Source: Blastobasis lacticolella
Lineage: Eukaryota; Arthropoda; Insecta; Lepidoptera; Blastobasidae
DNA: 64,000 bases
NCBI GenBank assembly: GCA_905147135.1
Contig: LR990045.1
Span: 10,516,173-10,580,172, forward strand
Reading direction: 5' to 3'
Part shown: in pieces, positions 11,756-21,453 of the stretch
Layout: every line of letters starts with the position of its first letter
How positions within the stretch are numbered: position 1 is the first letter of the stretch
Notes under the pieces: model-generated
What the model was told of the DNA's origin: nothing
Databases searched by the model: none
What the model saw: the letters and a program-made list of their open reading frames with translations, nothing else
Translations under genes and position numbers: made by a program

Positions 11756-12211
11756 CTCCAATTGCCAAGGTGACTTTCAGTACCTTTTTTTTTTCTTCGA
11801 CTTTCGATCGCCCGTCACGTGTTTTCTTCTCGTTTATAGGAAGTCTCCTAACCAGCTTTCTTGGGATCACCGTGACCTCAGGTCGGCGTTCAACATGCTA
11901 TTCTATACCTTGAAATATTATGCTTATGTTTTTTTATGCCACTTATGTGGCAAACAAGCTTACGGCCTGCCTGATGGTAAGCAATCACCGCAGCCTATGT
12001 TGTGTATAAGATATAAATTGCAAACCGAAAGCTAAAAGAATTGGGCGTAAAAGAAGACACACAATGGTTAACAAAGTCCGTACATTTACAATTTAGAACA
12101 AACAGTAGAATACCTACCAGTTTCATTTATTTTTCTTCCTAATACACGTTGTTCTGGAATTTAACTCGGTTATATGGTCACCATAATATGCTATTCGTAT
12201 AAACAAGATTG
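11756..12211 (+). repeat. 456-bp direct repeat, copy 1
   Basis: Nearly the same sequence returns in the same orientation at 21942..22400; by eye about nine in ten positions agree over the full length. It starts at CTCCAA and ends at ...AAACAAGATTG. The middle holds a family E-like core ('aagcttacggcctgcctgat'). The last 70 bp or so encode LINE reverse-transcriptase tail residues (LEFNSVIWSP, then a stop). In this copy the LINE frame continues past the repeat end into 12212 onward; in the second copy it does not. Confidence 0.85.
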
Positions 12212-12445
12212 AGAACGTGCAAAAGCGATGTCTTAGATTAATATCGTACCGTTTTAACTTAAACGGTACTCATAGGACTTATCCCGAACTTTGGAACAAA
12301 TTCAAAGTACACTCGCTTGAAGATCGTCGCAATTTTCACGGACTGCTTATGTTAAACGAAATTATTTACAGTCGTATTGATTCTCCCTCTCTCCTCTCTA
12401 ACATTAAATTTAATACATACCAAAGCGTTAGGAAGTTTATGATAT
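12142..12445 (+). pseudogene. LINE polyprotein C-terminal fragment, 5' piece (split by the transposon)
   Basis: The frame reads LEFNSVIWSP, one stop, YAIRINKIENVQKRCLRLIS and on to ...SVRKFMI. This is the thumb/connection region typical of jockey/CR1-like LINEs (an x-V-x-WSP motif, then I..IE..QKR). The frame is cut at 12445 by the left end of the large transposon and resumes at 21287. An in-frame stop in the WSP region and the lack of upstream domains mark it as dead. Confidence 0.75.
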
Positions 12446-12467
12446 CCCAAGTAACACAGGAAGCATT
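12446..12467 (+). repeat. Left terminal inverted repeat of the transposon
   Basis: CCCAAGTAACACA matches the reverse complement of the right end exactly. After a two-base difference (GG versus CC), AAGCA is again shared. Confidence 0.85.
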
Positions 12468-12539
12468 TTAATAAATGAATTACAAGCTTATATAGAACTT
12501 AAGGTCCGTATAAACTAATATAAAAGTTCACCGAGAATC

Positions 12540-13130
12540 TTGATGCTTTATATTGAAATTTAGAAAACATTATTATGCTTTACACTGTAAAACGGTTGGA
12601 TAGCGGCATATAAAAAAACTTTTGTAAAGCTTTTAGTTTTAGTGCAGCAAATCACAATGCAGCTGTACAGTTTTTAGCTGTTTTTAGTGCATTTGGATCT
12701 ACAATAGCATTTTTAGGTCGCAAACAAATGCTTAACGCTGTCTAACAGCATAAACATTTACCATTATAATGTTACGTAAATCGGCTATGCAGCTTTCAGC
12801 TGTTTTAGTGCATTTACACCTACAATAGCATTTTAAAGTAAGTAGTAACATATTGCGTAATTCTATCCTATAGCATAAACTTGTGTCATTCTAATGCAAA
12901 GTTAATCCGTTATAGACCTTTGAGCTGTTTTTAAGGCTCTTTGCTGTGTAAAAGCACTTTTGAGTGGAAAGTCATAGCCTAATATTGTTGAAAAGCCTAC
13001 ACGTGAACCAATGTAATGCTTGCATTTTTAAAGGTCCACTGAGTTCTGTTGTACAGCTAACAGCACTTTAATCAATTACACGTGAGTCATTGTAATGCGT
13101 AAAGCTCTATATACATTCATTTTACTGCTT
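12540..13130 (+). repeat. Left subterminal motif array
   Basis: It contains repeated TAATGC or close variants (about 12892, 13014 and 13094, plus AGTGCATTT and AATGCTT forms) and a 40-bp direct repeat: 12676..12717 and 12798..12835 share 'agctgtttt.agtgcattt', then 'ctacaatagcattttt'. In known CACTA elements such arrays bind the element's own proteins; that role here is inferred. Confidence 0.65.
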
Positions 13131-13337
13131 ATTCGTAAAATTATTTTGTCAGCCATATTGTAGAAAACTGGAAAGGCACATTATATATTACTAATTAAAC
13201 TGTGTTTGTTACCTAACCGTGTATATAGGTACTCGTAATACTATTTTGCTAACCAAATTAAGTTGTGATTTCATTATAAGTACGTGTAATATAACGTATT
13301 TATAGGTAAAAAAAACTGCAGCATTTTGTTTAGCAAA

Positions 13338-16321
13338 ATGTTGAAAAAATCGTTTAAAGTAAGACGCAGAACCGGTGGAATCAGGCGAAAAATAGCCAAA
13401 GAACATGCAAGAATTATGATGTCTTTAAATCCACTCGAGGCACAACAAAATGATTCGTGCGAAGTGAGTTGTAATGATCATAAAGAAGGAGGTTCCGTAG
13501 GTCACAAAAATCAAGTCAATATTGAAAATAAACACGAATCAGAATTGTCGTGTTTTGAAAATTCTTTTATTGCAAATAATGAGAGTGTTCACCAAAGTCG
13601 TGTTTTTTCCTGCCCGCTTGATGCTGAAAATAAAAGAACTGAGAGCTCCGAAGAAAGTGACGAGGACAGTGATATTGAGAAATATGTAAAATGGTCTGCG
13701 TTTCGTGAAAAAATTAGAAGATGGGCTATTGAAAGGAATATAAATCAAATAGCGCTAAAAGATCTTGCAAAAATTATGAATGGATTAATTCCGAATATAT
13801 TACCTATGGATCCAAGGACCATTCTAAAAACACCGAGACTTGTCAATATAAAAAAAATTGAAGGGGGTGAATATTGGCATAACGGAATTACTAATAATTT
13901 AACTTTGCTATTGCAAAATTGGATAGATGTTCCAGAAAATATATCTTTAAATTTCAATTTTGACGGTTTACCAATTTTCAAAAGTTCAAAGAAAGAATTT
14001 TGGCCAATACTCTGTAACATTTCTGAAAATCCTAATATTAAACCTTTAGTGATTGGAATTTATTATGGAATTGGTAAACCTAAAAATTTAACAGCTTATT
14101 TGGAAGATTTTGTCACCGATGTTAGTCATTTATTAGAAGAAGGAATTACACTATTGCAAAATTCTCAGAAGAAAGTTACAGTAAATATCAGATGTTTTAT
14201 TTGTGACTCACCTGCTAGAGCTTTCATGAAAGGTAATCATGTCCTTAGTCCGTGTGTAGTTGAATTCATTTCTGATGGTCCAAATCAAAACGGCGCTAAT
14301 GTTGCACTGATTCACTTCTGTACCTATTCAATCAACGGAAATAAAGGCATAAGGGCCTTATCTATCACACTGGCAATTTCAAAGCGATTTGAAAGCGAGG
14401 CGATTGCGCTGTGCACACCCCGCGATGACGTTACTTTAACGCGGCGACCACGCGGCGTGGTCGTCATTTTGTTGGAGCGGAAGCATCATCAAATAATGGC
14501 GTCGTCTGGATATAACTTTAAAATCGAGTTATTTGCTTTCTCCTAGTCTCCTCCCTAATCATCGTTATATCTGCTTTCACTTTCGTTTCCTGTGGCCCTA
14601 GCACAAGTGTGTCCGCGACGAAGCTCGCGCCGCGAGCGAGCGTTTGTCTCTTTCTCTAAATACTAAGACGAAAGAGATAGCAATACCTTTGTCGCGCTTT
14701 TTCTCGCTTATCGCGCGCGATAGCAACTTGTGCTAGGCCTACTGCGTCTTCAAAGTTACAACAGGTAGGTCTTCCTCGTCAGAATCCATTTTGCTACTGA
14801 GTGTCCGAAACGCGGAAGGTACGTCGCGAGCTCGCAATGAAGGTGCAGCGCCGTCGTGGCGTGCACGCTGCGCAATCGCGGCGTCATCGTCATCGCAGCG
14901 TTTGCGCTACGCAGTCGCGTTGCTTTCAAATCGCTTGCTAATCGTCCGTGTGATAAGGCCATAAGGTGCTGGCAACCATAACTGTTGATTTGGACTATCA
15001 CATTTAAAGGTTGTTTAGGTAAACAGTACTAATAGATAAGTTCGTTTCTTTATCACTCGTATTACAAGTAGATAAGTATTTCATTTTCTTTTTATTTATT
15101 TTTGACAATAACATGTGTTTTTATATTTTAGGTGTTTGTAACTTTAACGGTAAGCACGGTTGCATGAAATGTGTTACTGTTGGTGAATATTCTCACAATT
15201 CACACACAGTTACTTTTCCTGATATAAATTGTTCCGAAAGAACAAATGATGGTTTCCGAAATAAACTTTATGGAGCGCACCATAAGAATGATTCTCCTTT
15301 GCTTAATCTTCCAATAGATATGGTAAAGGATTTTCCAGTTGGTGATTCATTACATTTATTTGACCTGGGAATTATGAAAAGGCTACTAGTTGGATGGCGT
15401 GATGGTAATTTCGGTAAATTTATAACGAAATGGCGTGCTAAAGATATTGAAGAAGTAACAAATTTCTTGAACAAGTGCAAGCTACCATCTGAAATTCATC
15501 GAGCAGTGCGAGGTCTGGAGTTTCTGGCATTTTGGAAAGGAACTGAATATAGAACTTTCTTGTTCTATCTTAGTATTGTTATACTGCCAGATGTGCACAC
15601 AAGCGCCGTCTTTTCACATTTTCTGAAGTTGTACTGTGGAATTACAATTTGTTCGGCTGAATGCCACCTGCATTTGCTACCATTGGCTAAAGAACTTTTT
15701 AAAGATTTTGTGAAAAACTACAAAAACTTTTATGGAGCGGACTACGTTACTAGTAACGTGCACAATTTAATCCACGTAACTGCTGAGGTTGAACGATTTG
15801 GGCCTTTACACTCTTTCAGTGCTTATCCTTTTGAGAATGAGTTATATCGTATCAAACGATTACTAAGAGATGGACAGAATCCACTATCGCAAATAGCAAA
15901 CAGAATAGCTGAATCCACGCCAGAGTTTAACGTTAAAAATCCTGAGTTATGTGATAAGCCCGACTATCCGTTCCTAACGGCAAGTAGGAATAATTGTAGA
16001 GTACTTCATTTACAACAATTTAAAGTGTCCTCAAAAATAAAAGACAGATATGTTTTGACAACAGTCAACGACATAGTTGAAATCAATAATATAGTTGAAG
16101 AACTCAATAGAATTCGTATTAACGGCTTAAAAATGGGTAACAAAGAAGATGTGTTTAAGTATCCCATAAAATCTTCACATTTAGACATTTACAAAGTACA
16201 AAACGATGCTAGTAGCAATTGTGATATTGTCCTTGATCCTAGTGATATTCAATGTAAATTAGTATGTTTGCATCATCATGAATACCTTTATTTCATACCA
16301 CTATTGCACACATACCAATAA
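13338..16321 (+). CDS. CACTA/tnp2-type DDE transposase, two exons: join(13338..14232,15132..16321)
   Basis: Splicing at AAAG|GTAATC and TTTTAG|GTGTTT removes 899 bp and joins ...PARAFMK-G-VCNFNGKHGCMKC in frame, giving 694 residues without a stop. The N-terminus is basic (KKSFKVRRR, GGIRRK), fitting DNA binding or nuclear import. A Glu/Asp/Ser-rich linker follows. The core starts with NFNFDGLPIFKSS (D209) and RCFICDSPARAFMKG (D290), then a CxxC (C309, C312), then VGDSLHLFDLGIMKRLL (D370, H373). The C-terminal part has VHNLIH (509-513) and YPFENEL (E533, a candidate third acidic residue). These blocks and their order match tnp2-like transposases. Earlier in-frame codons are non-ATG, so the ATG at 13338 is chosen. 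A possible poly(A) signal, AATAAA, overlaps the stop codon (16317-16322). The intron has swallowed a 607-bp MITE. It looks intact and recent. Family call by motif only. Confidence 0.85.
14354..14960. mobile_element. MITE inside the transposase intron
   Basis: The ends are inverted: GGCCTTATC at 14354 and GATAAGGCC ending at 14960. Inner arms are similar ('caaagcgatttgaaagcga' against 'agcgatttgaaagcaacg'). The flanks are ATAAG at 14349-14353 and ATAAG at 14961-14965, a 5-bp target duplication; TAA with a longer end is the alternative and would suggest PIF/Harbinger. GC-rich, no transposase. A smaller MITE lies in its middle. Confidence 0.8.
14597..14737. mobile_element. Small MITE nested in the intron MITE
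   Basis: CCTAGCACAAGT at 14597 is mirrored by ACTTGTGCTAGG ending at 14737. The interior is GC-rich with a further imperfect palindrome around 'tctctttctct' / 'gaaagagat'. No clear target duplication. It sits wholly within 14354..14960, so it arrived in or with that element. Confidence 0.7.
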
Positions 16322-16610
16322 AAAACGTTTTTTTAAGTACTTAATTTTTTATTTATGTAGTTTAACTATTTCTTTTGCATGTTATAATTTTTTTATGAAA
16401 ATTATTAACCTTCACCAATCAACATTTTAAAATAAGTTGGTTTTGACAATTATCGTCATATACTTGTTTTCTTATCATTGCTTTATTAAAAATAGATGCA
16501 TTTTACAAATCTAAATCAGACTTACTTAGCCATGTACATTGATGATTTTGGTATGTCTGACCATATTCTTGGTGCTTATGTAGATCATTTTACTACATAT
16601 TTTACTCTGG

Positions 16611-16692
16611 GACCAACCACGGAAACGCGAAAAAAAGTTACGAAATGTATATAACAACTTAACTGGTTTTTTTTGCGTTTCTGTGGTTGGTC
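16611..16692. repeat. 82-bp inverted repeat (hairpin)
   Basis: GACCAACCACGGAAACGCG at 16611 is mirrored by 'gcgtttctgtggttggtc' ending at 16692, with A-rich and T-rich inner flanks. It lies 290 bp past the transposase stop. It could be a small foldback element or an RNA hairpin. Confidence 0.7.
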
Positions 16693-16892
16693 TGACGGTA
16701 AAGTCGTTCAGTGCCTACATTTCACTACTCAGAGTATAATCAGATAACAAAATCACCCTGCATGTTTGGAACATTATTGTTACCTAATTTCTAAAAAAAA
16801 CATACTGAAACAAACAACATTCAATATTTTAAACATTTTTCAATAACGTACTTTAAAAACAAGAAATATACTTCGTAAAACTATTAATTATA

Positions 16893-17157
16893 CAGGGTGT
16901 TACATAATATATGTATAAAGCCGTGAACTGGATGGAGTGTTAAACATAATAAAACGATAGGTACAATTATTTCTGTCGTACGTGAATTTTTTTTATATAA
17001 CATATGTATGAAGCCGTGAACCGTATAGAGTGCTAAATGTATGAAAACGATAGGTACAAAAATTCCACGTACAACAGAAATAATTGTACCTATCGTTTTA
17101 TTATGTTTAACACTCTAACCAGTTCACGGCTTTATACATATATTATGTAACACCCTG
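16893..17157. mobile_element. 265-bp foldback MITE with three arm copies
   Basis: Starts CAGGGTGTTACATAATATAT and ends with the mirror image; the arms match over about 97 bp with only a few differences. The flanks are TA on both sides (16891-16892 and 17158-17159), as for Tc1/mariner-type insertion. The central region is a third, more diverged copy of the left arm ('tatgaagccgtgaacc', 'aacgataggtacaa') in direct orientation. Non-coding. Confidence 0.85.
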
Positions 17158-17582
17158 TATATAAACATTTGTTCACATTGTTCACATTATCTCTACTGTA
17201 GATACTTACAACATCATCAATTCTCGGAGTTTTATTTTTACCATTAGTAGGAACATTACTTTTACCTAAATAAAAAAAATTATACATAACAAACAATATT
17301 AATTCTTTTTATCATTGATCAATAACGTAATTTAATAATAAGAAAAATACTTCCTAACCATTTCGCTCAGCACAACGACAGAACTGTCGTACCTGCCATT
17401 GTTCTTTCATTGTTTTAAATTAATTGCGAGCGAAATGATTAAAACAATTATTATAGACTTTTTGACATCTTTACTGTGAGTCCTTACAACATCTACAGTT
17501 CTCGGACTGGAGTGCACTTGGCAATAACTATTCGTATAGTAATGACAGATTCACAATTTTACGGTTTAGAATTGGCCACAGG

Positions 17583-19446
17583 TTAACACAAAGAACCTTC
17601 AATATCATCGTAACTCGTATTATCAGTATATTTTTTCTGTTTTTCTTGTTCTTGAATGTGCACGCTTTTTCCGTCAGTTATTTCTTTGGACTTATCAATT
17701 GGTGCATTTTCTTCAATTTGCATGTTTTCTCCTTCTGTTCCTTTGGACTCCTCGCTTGCTGCAGATTCTTGAATACGACTGCTGTCTCTTTCAGTTTCTT
17801 GTTTGTCTAAATTATTCTTATTCTTTCGACGTCTTTTCGAAGACATCCTCAAGTTTTTCATGGATTTGCGTTGCTTCGAATTTCTCGTTATAATCTTGAA
17901 AAACTTTTCATTGTCTTGTACAGTATATGTCGGATCCCAAGTCAGAATCATACCATGAAAGAATTTTAAAACGTTTTTGTAATCTTTAAGGGCAATTTTC
18001 GACTTACTATCTCCTCTACTTCCACCTGACCATGAACAGTTGCAAAGGAATTCTCTAGTGAATAAAACATCTTGTAATTTATAAGCACAAGTTTTTCCAT
18101 CGCCGCTTTTCGACGCTGAGCATAAGAACGACAATTGTTTTTTAAATTTATTTTTTTCTGCTCTATCTGCCAGTAATTGGTCAAGTGATATAAGATCTTT
18201 CTGATTTTCAATAGGTTTTATTGTAAAACTTTCAGTGTCTGCAGGGTTTGCATCTCTTAACAAAGTGACGCTGGGACCCTCTTTTACCTCTGCAAGTTGT
18301 AAAGATATTTCCTCTAACTGCACAGATTGTGTGGCCAATTTTTGAACAATTTTCTGCTGGTTTTCGAGAGTGATCGCTTGATATTGGAGCATTTTGTCTA
18401 TTTTTTCAGATAGCATTGTTTGGTTTTGTAAAATTAGGTCGAAATTCAAAGTTTCTGTGTTAATTATCTGAACTATGTTTTCATCATTAGTAGTGTTTTC
18501 AGAAGCTGTAACGTTACTATAATCCGTGCACTGGTTTCCTATATTTTCTTGGTCGAATCTCTGAAAATAATATAATTATTGTATTATATGTAAAAAAATT
18601 GAAAATCTCAATTATCACTTCTATTTGAACGACATTTATCGCGTCGTCGCTTAGCAATAAGCTGTTAAAATAAATTAAATTTTATTCAGATTACAAAAAC
18701 AAGTCTGTTTTACCACGTAACTAATTACTATTACAATAAAATGTATCCCATCAATAACAAAACTTGTAAAAGAAACAAGTCTCGCATTGTCTTTTCACTT
18801 GAAAGTCACTCTCATTAAATATGATTTCAATAAATTTGTATTCTCGATCAAGTCAAGGAGCCCAATTCTAACTTACATTTTGATATCAAAATCATGTCTA
18901 TTATTACGTATATGTAGGTTGCGCGTGTGTCTGACTCGTATTTGTCCGTACATGTGTTGGCGCGAGCGAGACGCACGGGGTAATTATAAGAAATTGGCAT
19001 TATTCTAACATCAAAATGTTAGTTCGAATTGGCCTCCCTTATAAAACATGAAATAGGATATGTTTTTAATTTGCTTTGATTCTAAATTATATAAAAAAAT
19101 AACTTACCAAGTTGTTGGCCATAACTTCGAACCTTACTTCTTGATTTTGATTTTCGGTCGTATGGGGTGCAACCATGTATGTGTCATTTACATCTGTGTC
19201 TGAATTTTCTTCCATGATTAATAATTCAGCTTCGGCAAGCTGATATGTCCGAATATTGTTTCTTTTTAAAACGCAGTCCATTAGTGTCCATTCTTTTTTA
19301 TCTGGCCTTGATTGCTCGTCTTTGGTTAATCTGTACTCTATCTTTTTAGGTGGCCACCACAATTTACCATTTTTTTCCCACGATGTAGGTACGACAGCTA
19401 ATTTTGTTTTCCCTCTTTCTCGCGTCTGTACTATTTTGTACGGCAT
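17583..19446 (-). CDS. DUF4806-type transposon accessory protein, two exons: complement(join(17583..18560,19108..19446))
   Basis: Exon 1 starts at an ATG (19446; MPYKIVQTRERGK) and ends ...MANNL at a consensus donor (TTG|GTAAGT). Exon 2 starts after 'ttattttcag' with RFDQENIGNQ; both borders are phase 0. The protein has 438 residues. Exon 1 has the AVVPTSWEKNGKLWWPPKK motif often seen at the start of such insect proteins. A likely coiled coil lies at about 155-207 (Gln/Glu-rich heptads). The DUF4806-like domain is at about 235-343 (CNCSWSGG, KSKIALKDYKNVLKFF, DNEKFFKIITRNSKQR), then a basic cluster (SSKRRRKNKNN) fitting a nuclear signal, then an acidic/polar tail. It faces the transposase and both end in the same spacer. 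Function unknown; binding of the subterminal repeats, as plant TnpA does, is inferred. Intact frames. Confidence 0.82.
18561..19107 (-). other. Intron of the DUF4806-type gene
   Basis: Read on the minus strand: GTAAGT at 19107 and TTTTCAG ending at 18561. The intron is 547 bp, of which 181 bp is a MITE (18857..19037). Phase 0 on both sides. Confidence 0.82.
18857..19037. mobile_element. MITE inside the intron of the DUF4806-type gene
   Basis: 'ggagcccaattctaactta' plus 'cattttgat' on the left is mirrored on the right by 'atcaaaatgttagttcgaa' plus 'ttggcctcc'. The two arms agree except at three or four positions. About 181 bp, non-coding. The target duplication is not clear. Confidence 0.75.
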
Positions 19447-20839
19447 TTTACGTTTGGTAACTGAAAGTAAGAAAACAATAAGTATTATTAAAAAACATCA
19501 CCTTTATCTGTCAAATATTAGTCGCTATCCGCAGCCGGATCTTTTGTTTTAACCATTGTTCTAAAAATTTCAATGCCTGACTAAATAAATATATTAGTGC
19601 ATTTTCTGGAGTTTTAAAACATCCTAAATTCCACAGATGTATTTGATGGCTACTGTACCTGACTAAACCACACTGAAAATGAAGTAAGTACCTAATGGTT
19701 CTTTTTAACTAATTGCGGAAATACACCTTAATTTAGAATGACACGCACGAGCACAACCCATGTTAGAATCTCACAACTGAACTGACGTCTAACAAGACAA
19801 AACCTGTTTCTGCTGCGGTGTGCAAAGCGCGCGCAGGATATCGTTCTATACATGCACAGCGCTGTCTCGCTCACACTACGGAAAGAGTCCGTAATTGAAT
19901 CGGTGTAATGTCCACTTCACGGTGCGGCGGCATTGAAATATGATCATGATAAGATTTGGATCATCGCCAAATATGATGTGGCTTTGTTACTTAAGTGATT
20001 TTAAGTACTATCTACTTTTTTTGTTGACAGCACTATTATCATCATTAAGCTACGCAAGCTTTTTTATGAACTCTTGGCAAACGTGAGATGGGCTTTATTG
20101 TTTTGATCAAGGATCTCTAACATTGCTTTCAAGGAATGGCATTATTTTAGTCTACATCAAGATTTCTGGTGTACCGGTAAACCCTTAAATAACTACTAAA
20201 TAGAGAATAGCACTACGGTGGTTCATTAAATAACTTCTCTCTGGCTTCCGGCTTAATAATTATTCACGTGTAAATATTTATGCTGCTGGCGGCATAATCT
20301 AGGTTTTTTAAAGGCACGCCGGGCTGCTTTAGACCGCCACCATTTTGTTAATATTTTATAACAAAAAAATATTAAATTCGAACCTATTTTTATAAGCCAG
20401 ACCTATATATACCTCAGTTTGATACTGCCCAACCAATACTATTATGTTAATTATGCAAAATATGTTGTATACTAGGAATGCACGATTGTTTTAGTTATTT
20501 CACACATATCTTTACACTTATCTTTGTAACATTTTATACCAAAACTACAAAATATTGTAGGCGCGTGAAAATTTTCAATGAAACTTATATATATATTATC
20601 AGTAAACTGCAGAGCGCAGTAATATTTGAAGAAATTAAATAACAAAAGAGTCAAAAACTTACCCAGTATTAAAACTTTTATTTTGATGCGAACAATATAA
20701 TGTCATCCATCACTCACTCAGTTTTGACTGTTATCCTTCATAATATTATATTGCGAGGCGAAGCAGATAATTATAACGTTAGATATATTCTCTTAATACC
20801 GTGGCTTTAGAGATGTTTTTGTAATGATGCAGGATTTAT
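19447..20839 (-). promoter_or_regulatory. Upstream region of the DUF4806-type gene
   Basis: Nearly 1.4 kb between the start codon and the right subterminal array, with no ORF or repeat that I can support. A GC-rich patch (19810-19930) stands out. The promoter must lie here or in the terminal region; no core element is certain. Confidence 0.35.
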
Positions 20840-21260
20840 TTAAAGTCTAACTCTGTGCACTTAAAAAGCTCTAATCATTCTTTTACTACATTCTAATGTT
20901 AGTCTCATGCTTTTTTAATGCAATTAACATCATCTTTATCAATAATATTGCTAGTATAATGCTCCTGTAATGCGATTGGGAACTTCAATGATCGTAATAA
21001 TGGTTCTTTGATGCTACTGGCAATTTTATTGACCATAATAATGCTTCTTTAATGCGATTGACACCTATTTTGACTACAATCATGCTAATATAATGCACCT
21101 GTAATGCAATTAACTAACAAATGTGAACCTATTTAGGATCTTAAGCCGTTAAATTTGTGCCCAATTAAGCATTACAGTAACCGTATAAACTTTTATAATG
21201 CAAATGTAGTGCTAACTCAAAATGCGAAAACTGCACAGAAATGCTGTAAATCGGCCGTTA
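20840..21260 (-). repeat. Right subterminal motif array
   Basis: At least eight TAATGC sites, several as TAATGC(A/G)ATT(A/G)AC, occur between about 20915 and 21200, often in pairs about 11 bp apart ('tataatgctcctgtaatgcg', 'ataatgcttctttaatgcg', 'tataatgcacctgtaatgca'). The left array uses the same word. This is the pattern expected for accessory-protein binding sites of a CACTA element. Confidence 0.7.
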
Positions 21261-21262
21261 TA

Positions 21263-21284
21263 CTGCTTTGGTGTGTTACTTGGG
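21263..21284 (-). repeat. Right terminal inverted repeat of the transposon
   Basis: Ends TGTGTTACTTGGG, the exact inverse of the left 13 bp. AT follows directly, as it precedes the left end. Confidence 0.85.
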
Positions 21285-21286
21285 AT

Positions 21287-21453
21287 AGGTCTATTTAAAC
21301 AACACTTATATTTACAATCCCCTTTTAAATCCCAATCCCAATCTAATATGTCGTCAATACAATATGTTATTAGATAATAATGCTGGCGTTGATATCTTCG
21401 ACTATTTAACAAATCATTTTCGAAATAAATTGCAAACAGTTTATTTTTGTTGA
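21287..21453 (+). pseudogene. LINE polyprotein C-terminal fragment, 3' piece
   Basis: If the transposon and one AT are removed, the frame from 12445 runs through one TAG into VYLNNTYIYNPLLNPNPN, then LICRQYNMLLDNNAGVDIFD and the terminal ...TVYFC plus stop at 21453. The 'N-x-RxYN...DIF' end is typical of the last residues of jockey/CR1-like LINE proteins. Together with 12142..12445 it documents the empty site. Confidence 0.7.

Larger units (their letters stand above)
14233..15131 (+). other. Intron of the transposase gene
   Basis: GT at 14233 and AG at 15131 with a T-rich run before the acceptor. Without the inserted MITE (14354..14960 and one copy of its target site) it would be about 290 bp. 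The exon-side residues on both borders belong to one conserved block, which argues that this is a true intron and not a broken gene. Confidence 0.85.
16322..17582. other. Spacer between the convergent transposon genes
   Basis: It holds an 82-bp hairpin, a 265-bp foldback MITE and diverged internal duplications. 'ttctaaaaaaaacata'-'caataacgtactttaa' near 16790-16860 resembles 17270-17340, and 'acttacaacatcatcaattc' near 17205 resembles 17480. No ORF. Both genes end here. Confidence 0.6.
12446..21284. mobile_element. Autonomous two-gene CACTA/EnSpm-like DNA transposon, 8.84 kb
   Basis: The ends are inverted: CCCAAGTAACACA at 12446 and TGTGTTACTTGGG ending at 21284, with weaker similarity for another 8 bp or so. 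AT flanks both sides (12444-12445 and 21285-21286), giving a 2-bp target duplication, and removing the element restores the reading frame of a LINE. Contents: subterminal motif arrays, a transposase gene on + (13338..16321), a DUF4806-type gene on - (19446..17583), and several nested MITEs. Both genes have one intron each and intact frames. A tnp2-type DDE transposase plus a second gene and subterminal repeats is the layout of CACTA elements. The ends are not CACTA, so a sister lineage (Plavaka or KDZ-like) is possible. Confidence 0.88.

Noticed and set aside
13326..13337. Start of the transposase at a TTG (13326)
   Set aside because: Eukaryotic genes rarely start at TTG; ATG at 13338 is the first in-frame ATG and keeps the basic N-terminus.
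14233..14546. The transposase frame runs on to 14546, as if the protein ended there (406 codons with a TTG start)
   Set aside because: The extension is intron and MITE sequence; the conserved block continues in frame only after splicing 14233..15131.
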